Below, piece after piece: positions 1 through 9,125 of a stretch of 64,000 bases of DNA. Origin of the DNA: DATHXC01 sp035459965 (GTDB lineage Bacteria > Pseudomonadota > Gammaproteobacteria > Burkholderiales > Methylophilaceae); NCBI GenBank assembly GCA_035459965.1, contig DATHXC010000013.1, positions 62,001-126,000 of the forward strand, in the 5' to 3' direction. A program made the position numbers and the translations under genes. The notes below the pieces were generated by a model. It searched no databases. It was not told the DNA's origin and saw only the letters and a program-made list of their open reading frames with translations. Position 1 is the stretch's first letter; each line of letters starts with the position of its first letter.

Positions 1-449
1 TACGGTTTTGCTTGTCCCAACCCGTGCGGATTTTCAAAGTGATCGGCACATCCACGGCATTGACCACGGCACGTAAAATTTGTGCAACCAGTGGTTCATC
101 CTTGAGCAGGGCAGAACCAGCCATTACATTACAGATCTTTTTGGCCGGGCAACCCATGTTGATATCGATGATTTGCGCGCCATTATCCACATTGTATTTG
201 GCCGCCTCTGCCATCATTTTAGGATCGGCACCTGCAATCTGCACCGAAATGGGGTCAACTTCGCCCTCATGATTGGCGCGGCGCAGCGTTTTCTCGCTAC
301 CGTACAAGAGGGAATTGGAAGTCACCATCTCGGAAACAGCCAGTCCCGCCCCAAGCTTTTTGCAAAGCATGCGGAAAGGCCTGTCCGTCACACCCGCCAT
401 GGGGGCGACGACCAGGTTGTTCTTCAGTATGTGTTTGCCAATTTGCACG
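1..449 (-). CDS. dusB: tRNA-dihydrouridine synthase B, 5' part (cut by window start)
   Basis: Flavin-dependent enzyme that reduces uridine to dihydrouridine in tRNA. The reverse strand reads from a GTG at 447-449 into a typical DusB N-terminus: VAPMAGVTDRPFR, then SEMVTSNSLLYGS, then the conserved INMGCPAKK with its active-site region, ending in the LKIRTGW stretch when the window ends. About 149 codons are visible of the usual 330-350. A stop codon lies five codons upstream of the GTG with no ATG between, so GTG is the only possible start. In many proteobacteria dusB is followed by fis, which would lie outside the window. The 190-base leader upstream is long for this compact region. Confidence 0.93.
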
Positions 450-534
450 TAATTGTTGCTTTACAGGTAGTTTGCTTCGAAACCAAACTTGAGATAAACC
501 CAGCTTGAAATAATGGCTGCGAAAAGGTGCCTAT

Positions 535-562
535 TTTATACGCAATTGGGGGTTCAGCAAAA
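535..562 (-). promoter_or_regulatory. possible sigma70 promoter of dusB
   Basis: On the minus strand TTTTGC (562-557) and TATAAA (540-535) are separated by 16 bases, about 85 bases before the dusB GTG. The -35 is a weak match, so this is only a plausible promoter read by eye. Confidence 0.3.
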
Positions 563-637
563 GCTAATTTAATGATTTTTTACAGATAATTAAGCTCGAA
601 ACGCTCAGGCTTTGCTGGGGGAGAGCCGGCTTGTTAA

Positions 638-892
638 TCAAGGGCTTGTGAGCACTTCCAAAGTGCTTAGCCAGAGGATGGCATGGTCCCGATCGTCACC
701 GCACATTTCAGCACTGGGTTTCAGCCCGCCACAGAATGCTGGCCGTTCCGGTTTGCCAAAAATCGCACAGCGATTGTCATCCAGTAATTGTATGCATCGT
801 ACGCCAGCGGGCTTGCCGTCTGGCATCCCGGGTATAGGGCTATTGATGGAGGGTGCAATACAGCAGGCACCACAATGATCTCGACATTGCAT
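638..892 (-). CDS. YkgJ family cysteine-cluster protein
   Basis: Small 84-residue protein with the arrangement of the UPF0153/YkgJ family, thought to bind zinc or iron through a cysteine cluster. Cysteines occur as CRDHCGACC at the N-terminus, then C at about 33 (GVRCIQL) and 43 (NRCAIF), with the family signature LLDDNRCAIFGKPERPAFC and a further C in AEMC. No enzymatic activity is established for the family. It starts 12 bases after the end of the upstream MoCF gene on the same strand, so the two are probably co-transcribed. Confidence 0.85.
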   Translation of the reverse strand: MQCRDHCGACCIAPSINSPIPGMPDGKPAGVRCIQLLDDNRCAIFGKPERPAFCGGLKPSAEMCGDDRDHAILWLSTLEVLTSP

Positions 893-904
893 GGCTGGTA
901 AATC

Positions 905-1663
905 TCAAAGTGGCGACCAGGGAAAGCCAAGTGCGCTTATCCCTTGCTTGATGTCATCCAGTGCCGCATTAACATCGCCTGTGGCACCTTTGACTCCCAG
1001 CTCTATGGTTCTGCGGGTATCCAGCTTGGGCAGGCTAAATAGCTTAGTTTGCGGGTGTTTCTCTACAATATGGTTCATCAGCTCCAGCAGCTGGCTTTCG
1101 CCTGCATCCATCACCAGGATGGATGATTCGACGATGGGGTGCTGGTGAAAGAGCTGGCTGTAATGCGTATCCAGTACCCACTCCGTCATTGGCCATGCCA
1201 TCTCCGGAAATCCCGGCATAAAGTAATGTGAGCTTAATGAAAACCCGGCAACGCGATTCACCGGGTTGGGAATCAATTCAGCGCCTTGCGGGAAATCTGC
1301 CATCAACACGCGCTTGGGGTAAGCTGCCTCGCCGAAGCGCGCTTCAATTTCCGCAACTGCCCCGACGTTGCGCTCTATGGGCAAACCTGCTGCTTCAGCC
1401 GCTGCCTCTCGGGTAAAGTCATCAGGCGTCGCCCCTATGCCGCCGAATGAAAATACGATGTCATCTGTCGCCATAGAGCGCTTGAGCGAGGCCGTAATGC
1501 GTGCTGGGTCGTCGCCCAGATATTCTGCCCAGGCCAGGCTCAACCCACGTGATTTCAGGGTTTTGATTAACTGGGTGAGATGCGCATCCTGACGCTTGCC
1601 AGAAAGGATCTCATCGCCAATGATGTAGGCACCGAATTTTGGTGTATGTATGCCTTGAGTCAA
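905..1663 (-). CDS. CinA N-terminal (MoCF) domain protein, competence/damage-inducible type
   Basis: A 252-residue protein of the molybdopterin-binding MoCF fold (MoaB/MogA/CinA N-terminal). The start GAYIIGDEILSGKRQDAH and the FSFGGIGATPDDFTREAAAEA segment are the usual ligand-binding loops. Full-length CinA has a C-terminal nicotinamide-nucleotide amidase domain of about 160 residues; this protein stops before it, so it is the single-domain form and the nucleotide-recycling activity cannot be assumed. It is probably the first gene of a two-gene unit with the YkgJ-like protein. Role in vivo unknown. Confidence 0.85.
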   Translation of the reverse strand: MTQGIHTPKFGAYIIGDEILSGKRQDAHLTQLIKTLKSRGLSLAWAEYLGDDPARITASLKRSMATDDIVFSFGGIGATPDDFTREAAAEAAGLPIERNVGAVAEIEARFGEAAYPKRVLMADFPQGAELIPNPVNRVAGFSLSSHYFMPGFPEMAWPMTEWVLDTHYSQLFHQHPIVESSILVMDAGESQLLELMNHIVEKHPQTKLFSLPKLDTRRTIELGVKGATGDVNAALDDIKQGISALGFPWSPL

Positions 1664-1883
1664 AGTCTGTTGCCTTGTTCGTAAATTGCAACTTGAAAAG
1701 ATCGCAAGAAAATGTGCTTGATAGTATCCAAGATAAATTACCCAATATCCGTAAATCAGCCTGTATATTTTATTGAATAATCGCCAGACGTATTCATGCT
1801 GTTGTTTGTTTTTGCGTTTTAGCTGTAATAATAAAACTTCAGCTTTTAAAATACACTTTAGTCATTACGCTAATCTTAAGTCC

Positions 1884-2093
1884 ATGAGTATCGAAAACAA
1901 AAATCCAGATGATGAAGTCATGTGCTACTGCAGTGGCACCCGGCGTGCTGAGATTCGAGCGCTATTCTTGCAGGGTAAAGACAGGGAGGCAATCTCGCGT
2001 TGGACTGGCGCGTTAAGCGGATGCGGTGGCTGTGAGTGGGATATTGAGAGTTATTTGGAAGAACTTGCCGAAAATTCTGATCAGGTAAAGTAA
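1884..2093 (+). CDS. BFD-like [2Fe-2S]-binding protein
   Basis: A 69-residue protein resembling the bacterioferritin-associated ferredoxin fold. Four cysteines fit the expected pattern: CYC near residue 13 and GCGGC near residue 49, separated by a helical stretch. An in-frame extension reaches back to 1773, but it is rich in Cys/Phe and unlike the family, and ATG at 1884 gives the expected length. BFD-type proteins pass electrons to bacterioferritin to release iron. A bacterioferritin-like gene lies 39 kb away in this window. It is divergent from the MoCF gene, with a 220-base AT-rich spacer. Confidence 0.75.
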   Translation: MSIENKNPDDEVMCYCSGTRRAEIRALFLQGKDREAISRWTGALSGCGGCEWDIESYLEELAENSDQVK

Positions 2094-2158
2094 GCGATTT
2101 AGTTTATTCCATAAGCTAGATAGTCAGTAAGCCTGAGCATATGATTTCTGATTACTAT

Positions 2159-3211
2159 TTAGGTATTTATCATTTTCATCTTGAACATCATTAATGGTTC
2201 CTCAATCAGTTTCCAGCTTAGATAAGCAAATAAGCATGAAAATAGTACTGACAGAGAGAAAAGCAAAACTGGTGAGATAGAGGGTAAATATTGAATAATT
2301 AAACTTTGAATAGGCCAAGCGTATAGATAAACGCCATAAGAAATATCATTTTTTGAGCCAATTTGGTTATAAAATTTATTTTTGTAGTTTATTGCAAAAT
2401 TAAAAATAAGATATCCACCAAAAATAAAGACTCCCAAGTGTGCGAGCAAAGGCGTCAATAAAAAAGCAATTAATGCGATAAGCGAAATTACGCTATATCG
2501 CTGGCACCAGTTAATTTTATCCTTATATAAATAATAGCTACCCCCAATGAAAAAACCTGTTGTCAGTCTCGCTATCTCGCCAACGCTAATAAATACAGGG
2601 TCATGGTAGATATAGTATTTAAAAAGTGTAAGCTTTATTGCAGTAAAAGAGATTGTGAGTAGGCATGTAAAGGTGAAGATAACGTTGCGTTGGTTGCTGC
2701 TCAATATAGCAACAAAAGGTAAAACCAGGTAGCAAATGAATTCATACTGAATTGACCAAAGTGCCCCATTAAGTAGCTTATAGTGGTTATCTGGAAATAC
2801 TCCAACTATTATCGGCTGAACTAGGAGAAGCATTTTTTGTAGGTACGATGTAAATCCAACAAGTGACCAGTCAATAACCTTTATACCAGCAGATAACGTC
2901 GCAAAAAATAATATAGAGATGATGGATGCCCCTATAAAGGCTGGATATATTCTAAGTAGTCTTTTTGCAAGATATTTAACTAATGATGAGCTGTGAAAAT
3001 AACTTTTAAATACCAAGTAGCCACTCACCAAAAAGAACCCATCTACCGCAAATTCGCCGAATGAAATGCTATCAAACAGTTTGGTGAGGATTTCTCTGGA
3101 TTTGTTTCCATCTATTAATTCAAATGAATGTGACAGGATGACTAAGATAGCAAGCGAAAGTCTTAGTAGGCCAAAGTTGTTTTGATTTTGAGTATTATTC
3201 ATTTGATTCAA
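2159..3211 (-). CDS. acyltransferase 3 (OafA/YrhL) family membrane protein
   Basis: A 350-residue integral membrane protein of the acyltransferase 3 family, which transfers acetyl or other acyl groups to surface sugars such as O-antigen. Visible family marks are the N-terminal LRLSLAILVILSHSFEL (catalytic His in the first membrane helix), GEFAVDGFFLVSGYLVFKSYF, the LAKRLLRIYPAF loop and about ten hydrophobic segments. The sequence is much richer in A/T than polA next to it, which suggests acquisition by transfer. The gene ends 15 bases before the polA stop reads in on the same strand (polA is upstream), so it may ride on polA transcription. The acceptor is unknown and no polysaccharide genes flank it. 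Confidence 0.87.
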   Translation of the reverse strand: MNQMNNTQNQNNFGLLRLSLAILVILSHSFELIDGNKSREILTKLFDSISFGEFAVDGFFLVSGYLVFKSYFHSSSLVKYLAKRLLRIYPAFIGASIISILFFATLSAGIKVIDWSLVGFTSYLQKMLLLVQPIIVGVFPDNHYKLLNGALWSIQYEFICYLVLPFVAILSSNQRNVIFTFTCLLTISFTAIKLTLFKYYIYHDPVFISVGEIARLTTGFFIGGSYYLYKDKINWCQRYSVISLIALIAFLLTPLLAHLGVFIFGGYLIFNFAINYKNKFYNQIGSKNDISYGVYLYAWPIQSLIIQYLPSISPVLLFSLSVLFSCLFAYLSWKLIEEPLMMFKMKMINT

Positions 3212-3226
3212 CTTTGCAGAACATAA

Positions 3227-6004
3227 TTAATGCGCGCTTTCCCAATTACTCCCAACCCCAACTTCAGCTAATAGCAGTACATCCAGTTTTGCCACGTTCT
3301 GCATCAGGATAGGGAGCTGTTCTTTAATCAGTTCCAGTTCCGTTTCCGGTACTTCCAGCACCAGTTCATCGTGTACCTGCATGATGAGCTTCGTGCCCAG
3401 CTTTTCGTTGACCAGCCAGCCTTGCACGGCGATCATGGCCAGTTTGATCAGGTCGGCCGCGGTGCCCTGCATGGGGGCATTGATGGCGGCGCGTTCTGCA
3501 CCGGCGCGGCGCTGGCCGTTGGGGCTGTTGATCTCGGGCACCCACAGGCGTCGGCCAAAGAAGGTCTCTACGTAGCCGTTGGCTTTTGCGGCTTCGCGGG
3601 TGTCGTTCATGTATTGCCGCACGCCGGGGTAGCGTGCGAAATAACGTTCGATATACGTCGCGGCGGCGCTACGTTCGATGTTGAGGTTTTGCGCCAGGCC
3701 AAATGCACTCATGCCGTAGATCAGGCCGAAATTGATGACTTTGGCATAGCGGCGCTGTTCGCTGCTTACGGCCTCACGTTCCACGCCAAATATTTCACCG
3801 GCAGTAGCGCGGTGGATATCTTCGTTGGCGGCAAAGGCTTTGAGCAGGCCTTCATCTTGGGACAGGTGCGCCATGATGCGTAGCTCGATCTGCGAATAGT
3901 CGGCAGAGACAATCAAGCTGCCTGCGGGCGCAATAAACGCTTCGCGGATGCGGCGGCCTTCTGCGGTGCGCACCGGGATGTTCTGCAGGTTGGGGTCAGA
4001 GCTTGCCAGGCGGCCGGTGATGGCTACGGCCTGGCTATAGCTGGTATGCACACGGCCAGTGCTGGCGTTTATCATCTTGGGCAGCTTGTCGGTGTAAGTG
4101 GATTTCAGCTTGGCGAGGCCACGATATTCCAGCAGCACTTTTGGCAGTGGGTAATCCAGCGCGAGTTCCTGCAACACATCTTCATCGGTGGAGGGCGCAC
4201 CGCTAGGGGTTTTCTTGGTGGGCTTGATGCCTAGCTTCCCAAATAAAATCTCCTGCAGCTGTTTGGGTGAGCCAAGGTTGAATGGCTGGCCTGCCAGCTC
4301 GAACGCCTGTTTTTCCAGCTCCATCAGCTTGAGGCCGATCTCGTTGCTCTGTTTGTTGAGCATGGCGTTATCAATCAATACGCCATTGCGCTCAATGGTG
4401 AACAGGATATCCGACACCGGCATTTCGATCTGGTTGTAAACGAAATCCAGCTTGGCATCCGGGGCGATCTGGGGGTACAGGTTCTCGTGCAGCTGCAGCG
4501 TAATGTCCGCATCTTCCGCCGCGTAATCGCTGGCCTGCTCAATGGCAACCTGGCTGAAGCCTACTGATTTTGCGCCTTTGCCTGCTACTTGTTCATAGGT
4601 GATGGTTTGAACACCGAGGTGGCGCATGGCGAGGTCATCCATGCCGTGAGTGCGATGGCTTTCCAGTACGTAGGACTGCAGCAGGGTGTCATGTGCAATG
4701 CCGTTGAGTTCGATGCCGTGGTTAGCCAGTACGTGCTTGTCATACTTGAGGTTCTGGCCTACTTTTTTAATGGCAGGGTTTTCCAGCAGCGGCTTGATTC
4801 GCGCCAGGGTGGCGTCAAAAGGCAGCTGATCGGGAGCGCCTGCATAGTCGTGCTTGAGCGGTAAATAGGCAGCTTCGCCAGCCTTGACCGAAAACGACAT
4901 GCCTACCAGTTTGGCGGTAAGTGGGTCCAGCGACGTGGTTTCCGTATCGAAGCAGACCAGCGGCGCAGTACTGATTTTATCCAGCCAGCTTTGCAGATCG
5001 GCTTCGGTGAAGATAGTCTCGAACTTGCGTGTGGTAACTGCCGCAGCGGCAAACAAGTCCGTGGGCATGCTATCTGAAAGGGTGGCTGGTTTTGGCAGTG
5101 CTGCTGCAGTCTTTGTTGCAGTATTTTGTGTATCTGTATTCTGGGCATCCAACTCGCGGCGCCATGTCTTGAAATCAAAGCGGTCGAACAATTCAGCCAG
5201 CTTGGCTTTGTCCTGCGGTTGCGGTGCCAGATCAGACAGGTTTTCCTGTATGCCCACATCGCAGCGGATGGTGATGAGCTCGCGTGCGATCGGCAGCCAT
5301 GGCAAGGCTTTGCGCAGATTCTCACCGACAACACCGGTGATCTCGTCGGCATGTGCCACGATATTTTCAAGTGAGCCATATTGCTTGAGCCATTTGACGG
5401 CAGTTTTAGGGCCGACTTTTTCCACGCCCGGCACGTTATCCGAGGTGTCGCCTATCAGCACCAGGTAATCGATCATCAGGCTGGGCGGAATGCCGAATTT
5501 GTTTTCCACACCTGCAACATCCAGCACTTCATCGGTCTTCCTGAAGGCATCGCGCATGGTGTTCACTACCGTGACGTGCTCATTTACCAGTTGCGAAATG
5601 TCCTTGTCGCCGGTTGAGATGATGACGCGTATACCTTCGCGCTCAGCCTGCTTTGCAAGTGCACCGATGACGTCATCCGCCTCAACGCCGTCTTCTACAA
5701 TCAGCGGCCAGCCCAAGGCCTTGATGGCTTCATGCAGTGGCTCGATCTGCGGGCGCAGGTCATCCGGCATGGCAGCGCGATTGGCTTTGTATTGCGGGTA
5801 AATATCGTCGCGAAAGGTTTTGCCTTTGGCATCAAAGATACAGGCGCTATAATCGGATGGATAATCTTTATGCAGGCGGCGCAACATATTGAGTACGCCC
5901 TGAATGGCGCCAGTAGGCTCGTTCTGGCGATTGCGCAGGTCGGGCATGGCGTGAAAGGCGCGGTAAAGATAAGATGAGCCATCAACCAGTAATAATGTTT
6001 TCAT
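3227..6004 (-). CDS. polA: DNA polymerase I
   Basis: Full-length 925-residue Pol I for Okazaki-fragment processing and repair synthesis. Three domains are recognisable. The 5' nuclease spans about 1-290 (LLVDGSSYLYRAFHA, GDKDISQLV, GDTSDNVPGV). The 3'-5' proofreading domain spans about 325-510, with an intact FDTETTSLD metal motif. The polymerase domain spans about 530-925, with motif A SADYSQIELRIMAH, motif B RRYAKVINFGLIYGM and motif C QVHDELVLEVP. The proofreading acidic residues are present, unlike in Taq-type enzymes. It is divergent from the LOG-family gene with an 80-base spacer. Confidence 0.98.
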   Translation of the reverse strand: MKTLLLVDGSSYLYRAFHAMPDLRNRQNEPTGAIQGVLNMLRRLHKDYPSDYSACIFDAKGKTFRDDIYPQYKANRAAMPDDLRPQIEPLHEAIKALGWPLIVEDGVEADDVIGALAKQAEREGIRVIISTGDKDISQLVNEHVTVVNTMRDAFRKTDEVLDVAGVENKFGIPPSLMIDYLVLIGDTSDNVPGVEKVGPKTAVKWLKQYGSLENIVAHADEITGVVGENLRKALPWLPIARELITIRCDVGIQENLSDLAPQPQDKAKLAELFDRFDFKTWRRELDAQNTDTQNTATKTAAALPKPATLSDSMPTDLFAAAAVTTRKFETIFTEADLQSWLDKISTAPLVCFDTETTSLDPLTAKLVGMSFSVKAGEAAYLPLKHDYAGAPDQLPFDATLARIKPLLENPAIKKVGQNLKYDKHVLANHGIELNGIAHDTLLQSYVLESHRTHGMDDLAMRHLGVQTITYEQVAGKGAKSVGFSQVAIEQASDYAAEDADITLQLHENLYPQIAPDAKLDFVYNQIEMPVSDILFTIERNGVLIDNAMLNKQSNEIGLKLMELEKQAFELAGQPFNLGSPKQLQEILFGKLGIKPTKKTPSGAPSTDEDVLQELALDYPLPKVLLEYRGLAKLKSTYTDKLPKMINASTGRVHTSYSQAVAITGRLASSDPNLQNIPVRTAEGRRIREAFIAPAGSLIVSADYSQIELRIMAHLSQDEGLLKAFAANEDIHRATAGEIFGVEREAVSSEQRRYAKVINFGLIYGMSAFGLAQNLNIERSAAATYIERYFARYPGVRQYMNDTREAAKANGYVETFFGRRLWVPEINSPNGQRRAGAERAAINAPMQGTAADLIKLAMIAVQGWLVNEKLGTKLIMQVHDELVLEVPETELELIKEQLPILMQNVAKLDVLLLAEVGVGSNWESAH

Positions 6005-6085
6005 GCTGACAATCTTTTCATCCTCGTTATTTTCATAGCATCATTATCTATGTATAAAACTTTACCCAAATATTAGGAAGCTGTT

Positions 6086-6814
6086 ATGTCGTTAGCCCAA
6101 AAAATCCCCAAGCTGATGGATCCTGATCTGATCGAGCGCAGTCACTCTGCGCACGAATCATGGCATGCATTCGAGATTATGGCAGAATTCGTCGATGCTA
6201 CCGAACGCCTCAAGCAAATCACGCCTGCGGTCTCTATCTTCGGCAGCGCACGCACTGCGCCAGAACACCCTTATTACACGCTTACCGAAGAAATCGCGCG
6301 CCAGCTGTCAGATGCCGGTTTCAGCGTGATATCCGGTGGTGGCCCCGGTATTATGGAGGCCGCCAACAAAGGCGCTTTTGGCGGAAAATCACCCAGTATC
6401 GGCCTGAACATCGAGTTGCCCCATGAGCAAAAGGGTAATCCTTACCAGGATGTCAGCCAGAATTTCAAACACTTCTTTATGCGTAAAGTGATGTTCGTCA
6501 AATATGCCTCAGCCTATGTGGTGATGCCTGGCGGATTCGGTACGCTGGATGAGCTGATGGAAGCAATGACGCTGATCCAGACTGGCAAGTCGCGCAAAAT
6601 CCCTATCATCCTGGTGTGTTCTGCATTCTGGGGCGGTATGGTGGACTGGTTCCGCAATACCCTGATCGCAGAGGGCATGGTTTCGCCCGAGGATATAGAC
6701 TTGATCCAGGTGATAGACGAGCCGGTAAAAGTCATCGAGGCGATCTTCAAGCATTATGAAACCCGTGGATTCGAGATGTCGGCCAAAGAGCGCGAAATGT
6801 CATTAAGTTTGTAA
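6086..6814 (+). CDS. LOG family (TIGR00730) nucleotide phosphoribohydrolase-like protein
   Basis: A 242-residue Rossmann-fold protein of the LONELY GUY family, often mislabelled lysine decarboxylase. Signature motifs are SGGGPGIMEAAN near residue 90 and PGGFGTLDE near 153, which form the nucleotide 5'-monophosphate site. Family members release the base from N6-substituted AMP or other nucleotide monophosphates. The N-terminal extension of about 45 residues before SIFGSART is usual for the longer bacterial subgroup. An AGGA Shine-Dalgarno sits 8 bases before the ATG. Substrate in this organism unknown. Confidence 0.88.
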   Translation: MSLAQKIPKLMDPDLIERSHSAHESWHAFEIMAEFVDATERLKQITPAVSIFGSARTAPEHPYYTLTEEIARQLSDAGFSVISGGGPGIMEAANKGAFGGKSPSIGLNIELPHEQKGNPYQDVSQNFKHFFMRKVMFVKYASAYVVMPGGFGTLDELMEAMTLIQTGKSRKIPIILVCSAFWGGMVDWFRNTLIAEGMVSPEDIDLIQVIDEPVKVIEAIFKHYETRGFEMSAKEREMSLSL

Positions 6815-6934
6815 ACTGGTGCCGCCCGCTAAGCCCACAATTAACTGGCTGCAGATGTTTTTAATCACGAATTATGTCGTCATTCTGCTAGAATCAAACC
6901 ATTGATTAAAACTGCTTCACAGCTTGAGGTTATC

Positions 6935-7294
6935 ATGCATTGCAATCGTATTTTTCTAGCGTTGGCCCCTATGCTCCTGGCTCTGGCATTGCCAGTGACC
7001 GCCATGGCGGCGGCTGAGCTGCCACCCAATCTTGAGCCCTTGCCCGAAGTGCCGCCACCACCTGCCGGGGTAGATCTTGATTCGCCAGTTGAACCAGAGA
7101 TTACTATTACCAAGAAGGGTGCAGATTCGGTAGAAGAGTACCGTATCAACGGTGAGCTTTACATGATGAAGGTCACCCCGCCGCACGGGACGCCTTACTA
7201 CCTGATGAAGGAAGACCAGGATAGTGGCTGGTCGCGCATGGATGGGCCTACCCAGCCATTGGTGATACCAAAATGGGTGTTGTTCAGATTTTAA
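6935..7294 (+). CDS. DUF2782 family secreted protein
   Basis: A 119-residue protein with a cleavable signal peptide (hydrophobic LALAPMLLALALPV, ending AMAAA), then a proline-rich linker and a compact domain with PEITITKKGADSVEEYRINGELYMMKVTP. This is the DUF2782 pattern found between polA and thrB in betaproteobacteria. ATG at 6935 is preferred over an upstream in-frame ATG at 6902 because it has a GAGG ribosome site and puts the signal peptide at the N-terminus. Function unknown; probably periplasmic. Confidence 0.82.
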   Translation: MHCNRIFLALAPMLLALALPVTAMAAAELPPNLEPLPEVPPPPAGVDLDSPVEPEITITKKGADSVEEYRINGELYMMKVTPPHGTPYYLMKEDQDSGWSRMDGPTQPLVIPKWVLFRF

Positions 7295-7301
7295 TTTTTA
7301 T

Positions 7302-7326
7302 TAAAGAGGGCGCTAAGCCCTCTTTA
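7302..7326 (+). terminator. hairpin between the DUF2782 gene and thrB
   Basis: A perfect 10-bp stem (TAAAGAGGGC / GCCCTCTTTA) with a 5-base loop lies 8 bases after the DUF2782 stop and 35 bases before the thrB ATG. There is no long T run after the stem, so it may be a weak terminator or a processing/attenuation structure. A duplicated CATGTCATTT follows it. Confidence 0.5.
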
Positions 7327-7360
7327 CATGTCATTTCAAGCATGTCATTTTAAAGTTCTT

Positions 7361-8287
7361 ATGTCCGTATTTACCACTGTTACCCCAGACCAACTTAAGC
7401 ACTGGCTGCGCGCATACCCGCTAGGCGAGTTGTGTGATCTGCAAGGTATTGCCTCCGGTATCACCAATACCAATTATTTCGTGACTACTGACACAGGCCG
7501 TTATGTGCTGACCTTGTTTGAAGAGCACACCGCTGATGAGTTGCCTTACTTTCTCGACCTGATGGCGCACCTGGCGGAGCGGGGTGTGCCTTGCCCACAT
7601 CCGGTGGCGGATGCAAACGGCTCGCGCTTGGGAGAGCTTAATGGCAAGCCAGCTGCCCTGGTGAGTTGCCTGCGTGGTCGTGATCTGGAAGCACCGAGCG
7701 CTACACATTGCGCCGAAGTCGGGCGAGTGTTGGCGCAAATGCATGCTGCCGGAGAGTCATTCCCCAGCCAGATGCAAAATCCGCGAGGGGTGCAGTGGCG
7801 TAAAGAGACAGCGGCCAAGGTACGCGAGTTTTTGAGCCAAGAAGATCAGGCATTGTTACTACAGGCATTAACATTAGATGCAGCTTTAAAACTGGATGGT
7901 TTGCCTACAGGCGTCATACACGCCGACCTGTTCCGCGACAACGTTCTGTTTGATGGAGATCAGCTCGGCGGCTTCATTGATTTTTATTATGCATGCAACG
8001 ATGTGCTGCTTTACGACATCGCGATTGCGGTCAATGACTGGTGTGTCTCTGAAGATGGCATTGTGGACGATGCCCGTATGCATGCTTTACTCAAGGCTTA
8101 CAGCAGTATTCGCCCGCTGACACAGGCCGAGCACGCTGCTTGGCCAGCCGTGCTGCAGATCGCAGCCCTGCGTTTCTGGCTGTCACGGTTGCTGGACAAG
8201 CATTTCCCGCATGCGGGTGAACTGACTCATGCCAAGGATCCCGAGCATTTCCGCAAGATATTACATAAGCGTCAAGATATTGCATAA
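7361..8287 (+). CDS. thrB: homoserine kinase, type II (aminoglycoside-phosphotransferase fold)
   Basis: Phosphorylates L-homoserine on the way to threonine. The 308-residue protein has the APH-like kinase fold: GIASGITNTNYFV nucleotide loop, the Brenner-type catalytic motif HADLFRDNVLFD near residue 188, and the metal site GGFIDFYYACND, as in ThrB of beta- and gammaproteobacteria such as Pseudomonas. ATG at 7361 gives the standard N-terminus MSVFTTVTPDQL; an in-frame ATG at 7328 would add 11 odd residues that overlap the end of the upstream hairpin region. Gene order after polA and DUF2782 is conserved in this lineage. Confidence 0.95.
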   Translation: MSVFTTVTPDQLKHWLRAYPLGELCDLQGIASGITNTNYFVTTDTGRYVLTLFEEHTADELPYFLDLMAHLAERGVPCPHPVADANGSRLGELNGKPAALVSCLRGRDLEAPSATHCAEVGRVLAQMHAAGESFPSQMQNPRGVQWRKETAAKVREFLSQEDQALLLQALTLDAALKLDGLPTGVIHADLFRDNVLFDGDQLGGFIDFYYACNDVLLYDIAIAVNDWCVSEDGIVDDARMHALLKAYSSIRPLTQAEHAAWPAVLQIAALRFWLSRLLDKHFPHAGELTHAKDPEHFRKILHKRQDIA

Positions 8288-8372
8288 GCCGATAGAACAG
8301 CAGCATAATCAACCGACTTTCTGAAACTGGCTTCCTGAGTTTTAACCTACTAAATAAGCAAGAAAGATCATA

Positions 8373-9125
8373 ATGAACACCTCAACAATTGATGTGCATA
8401 CCACTAAAGCCGGGGATGGCTGGATCTGGATCAAGCAGGGTTTTGCGCTATTCCGGCAGAATCCGATGATGTGGATTGTACTGTTCATCATTTACCTGCT
8501 GATCGGCATGGTGTTGTCCTATGTGCCGATTGTTGGGCCTATCGTGCTCAATTTGCTTGCACCGGTATTTATTGCAGGGTTTATGGCGGGCTGTCGTGCG
8601 CTGGATAACCAGCAGGACCTGGAAATTAACCATCTGTTTGCGGGATTCAAGCACAACACTGCGCAACTGGTGACGGTTGGTGGCTTATACCTCACAGGAA
8701 TTATCGTGATTGTCGGCATCATGTTTGCCAGTGTGGATCATGCTACCTTGCATGCCATGTTTGCAGGAGAGAAACTCACTCCGGAACAAGCTGAAGCGCT
8801 GGTAAATAGCGGTTTCCTTGCCTATATGCTGATCGGGTTTTCGCTCATGGTGCCACTGATGATGGCGTACTGGTTTGCCCCTGTGCTGGTGGCATTTCAT
8901 GACATGTCTGCGATTACAGCCATGAAAATGAGTTTCAAGGCCAGCTTGAAGAATATCCCGGCATTTTTCGTCTATTGTCTGGCGGCGATGGTGTTGCTGA
9001 TATTGGCAGTCATTCCATTTGGTCTGGGCATGCTGGTGATGATCCCCACCATGACCGCTTCACTGTATACCAGCTACAAAGACATCTTTCTTGCCAGTGC
9101 GGTGACTACTACAGAAACAGTCTAG
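8373..9125 (+). CDS. BPSS1780-type multi-pass membrane protein
   Basis: A 250-residue integral membrane protein. After a short N-terminal segment with GDGWIWIKQGFALFRQNPMMW there are about five or six hydrophobic helices; the pattern (GWxWIxxGxxLFRxxPxxW, GxxxGCRALD) matches the BPSS1780 family of betaproteobacteria. Function is not known. A purine-rich ribosome site (AAGAAAG) precedes the ATG. Its last four bases overlap the uvrD stop on the opposite strand, so transcription of the two converges. Confidence 0.75.
   Translation: MNTSTIDVHTTKAGDGWIWIKQGFALFRQNPMMWIVLFIIYLLIGMVLSYVPIVGPIVLNLLAPVFIAGFMAGCRALDNQQDLEINHLFAGFKHNTAQLVTVGGLYLTGIIVIVGIMFASVDHATLHAMFAGEKLTPEQAEALVNSGFLAYMLIGFSLMVPLMMAYWFAPVLVAFHDMSAITAMKMSFKASLKNIPAFFVYCLAAMVLLILAVIPFGLGMLVMIPTMTASLYTSYKDIFLASAVTTTETV

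Noticed and set aside
1773..1883. N-terminal extension of the BFD-like protein
   Set aside because: The extension would add 37 Cys/Phe-rich residues to a domain that is normally about 60-70 residues and the ATG at 1884 fits.
4884..5468. 194-codon open frame on the plus strand inside polA
   Set aside because: Antisense shadow of the polA 5' and 3' nuclease region, with a low-complexity Ser/Val-rich translation and no family features.
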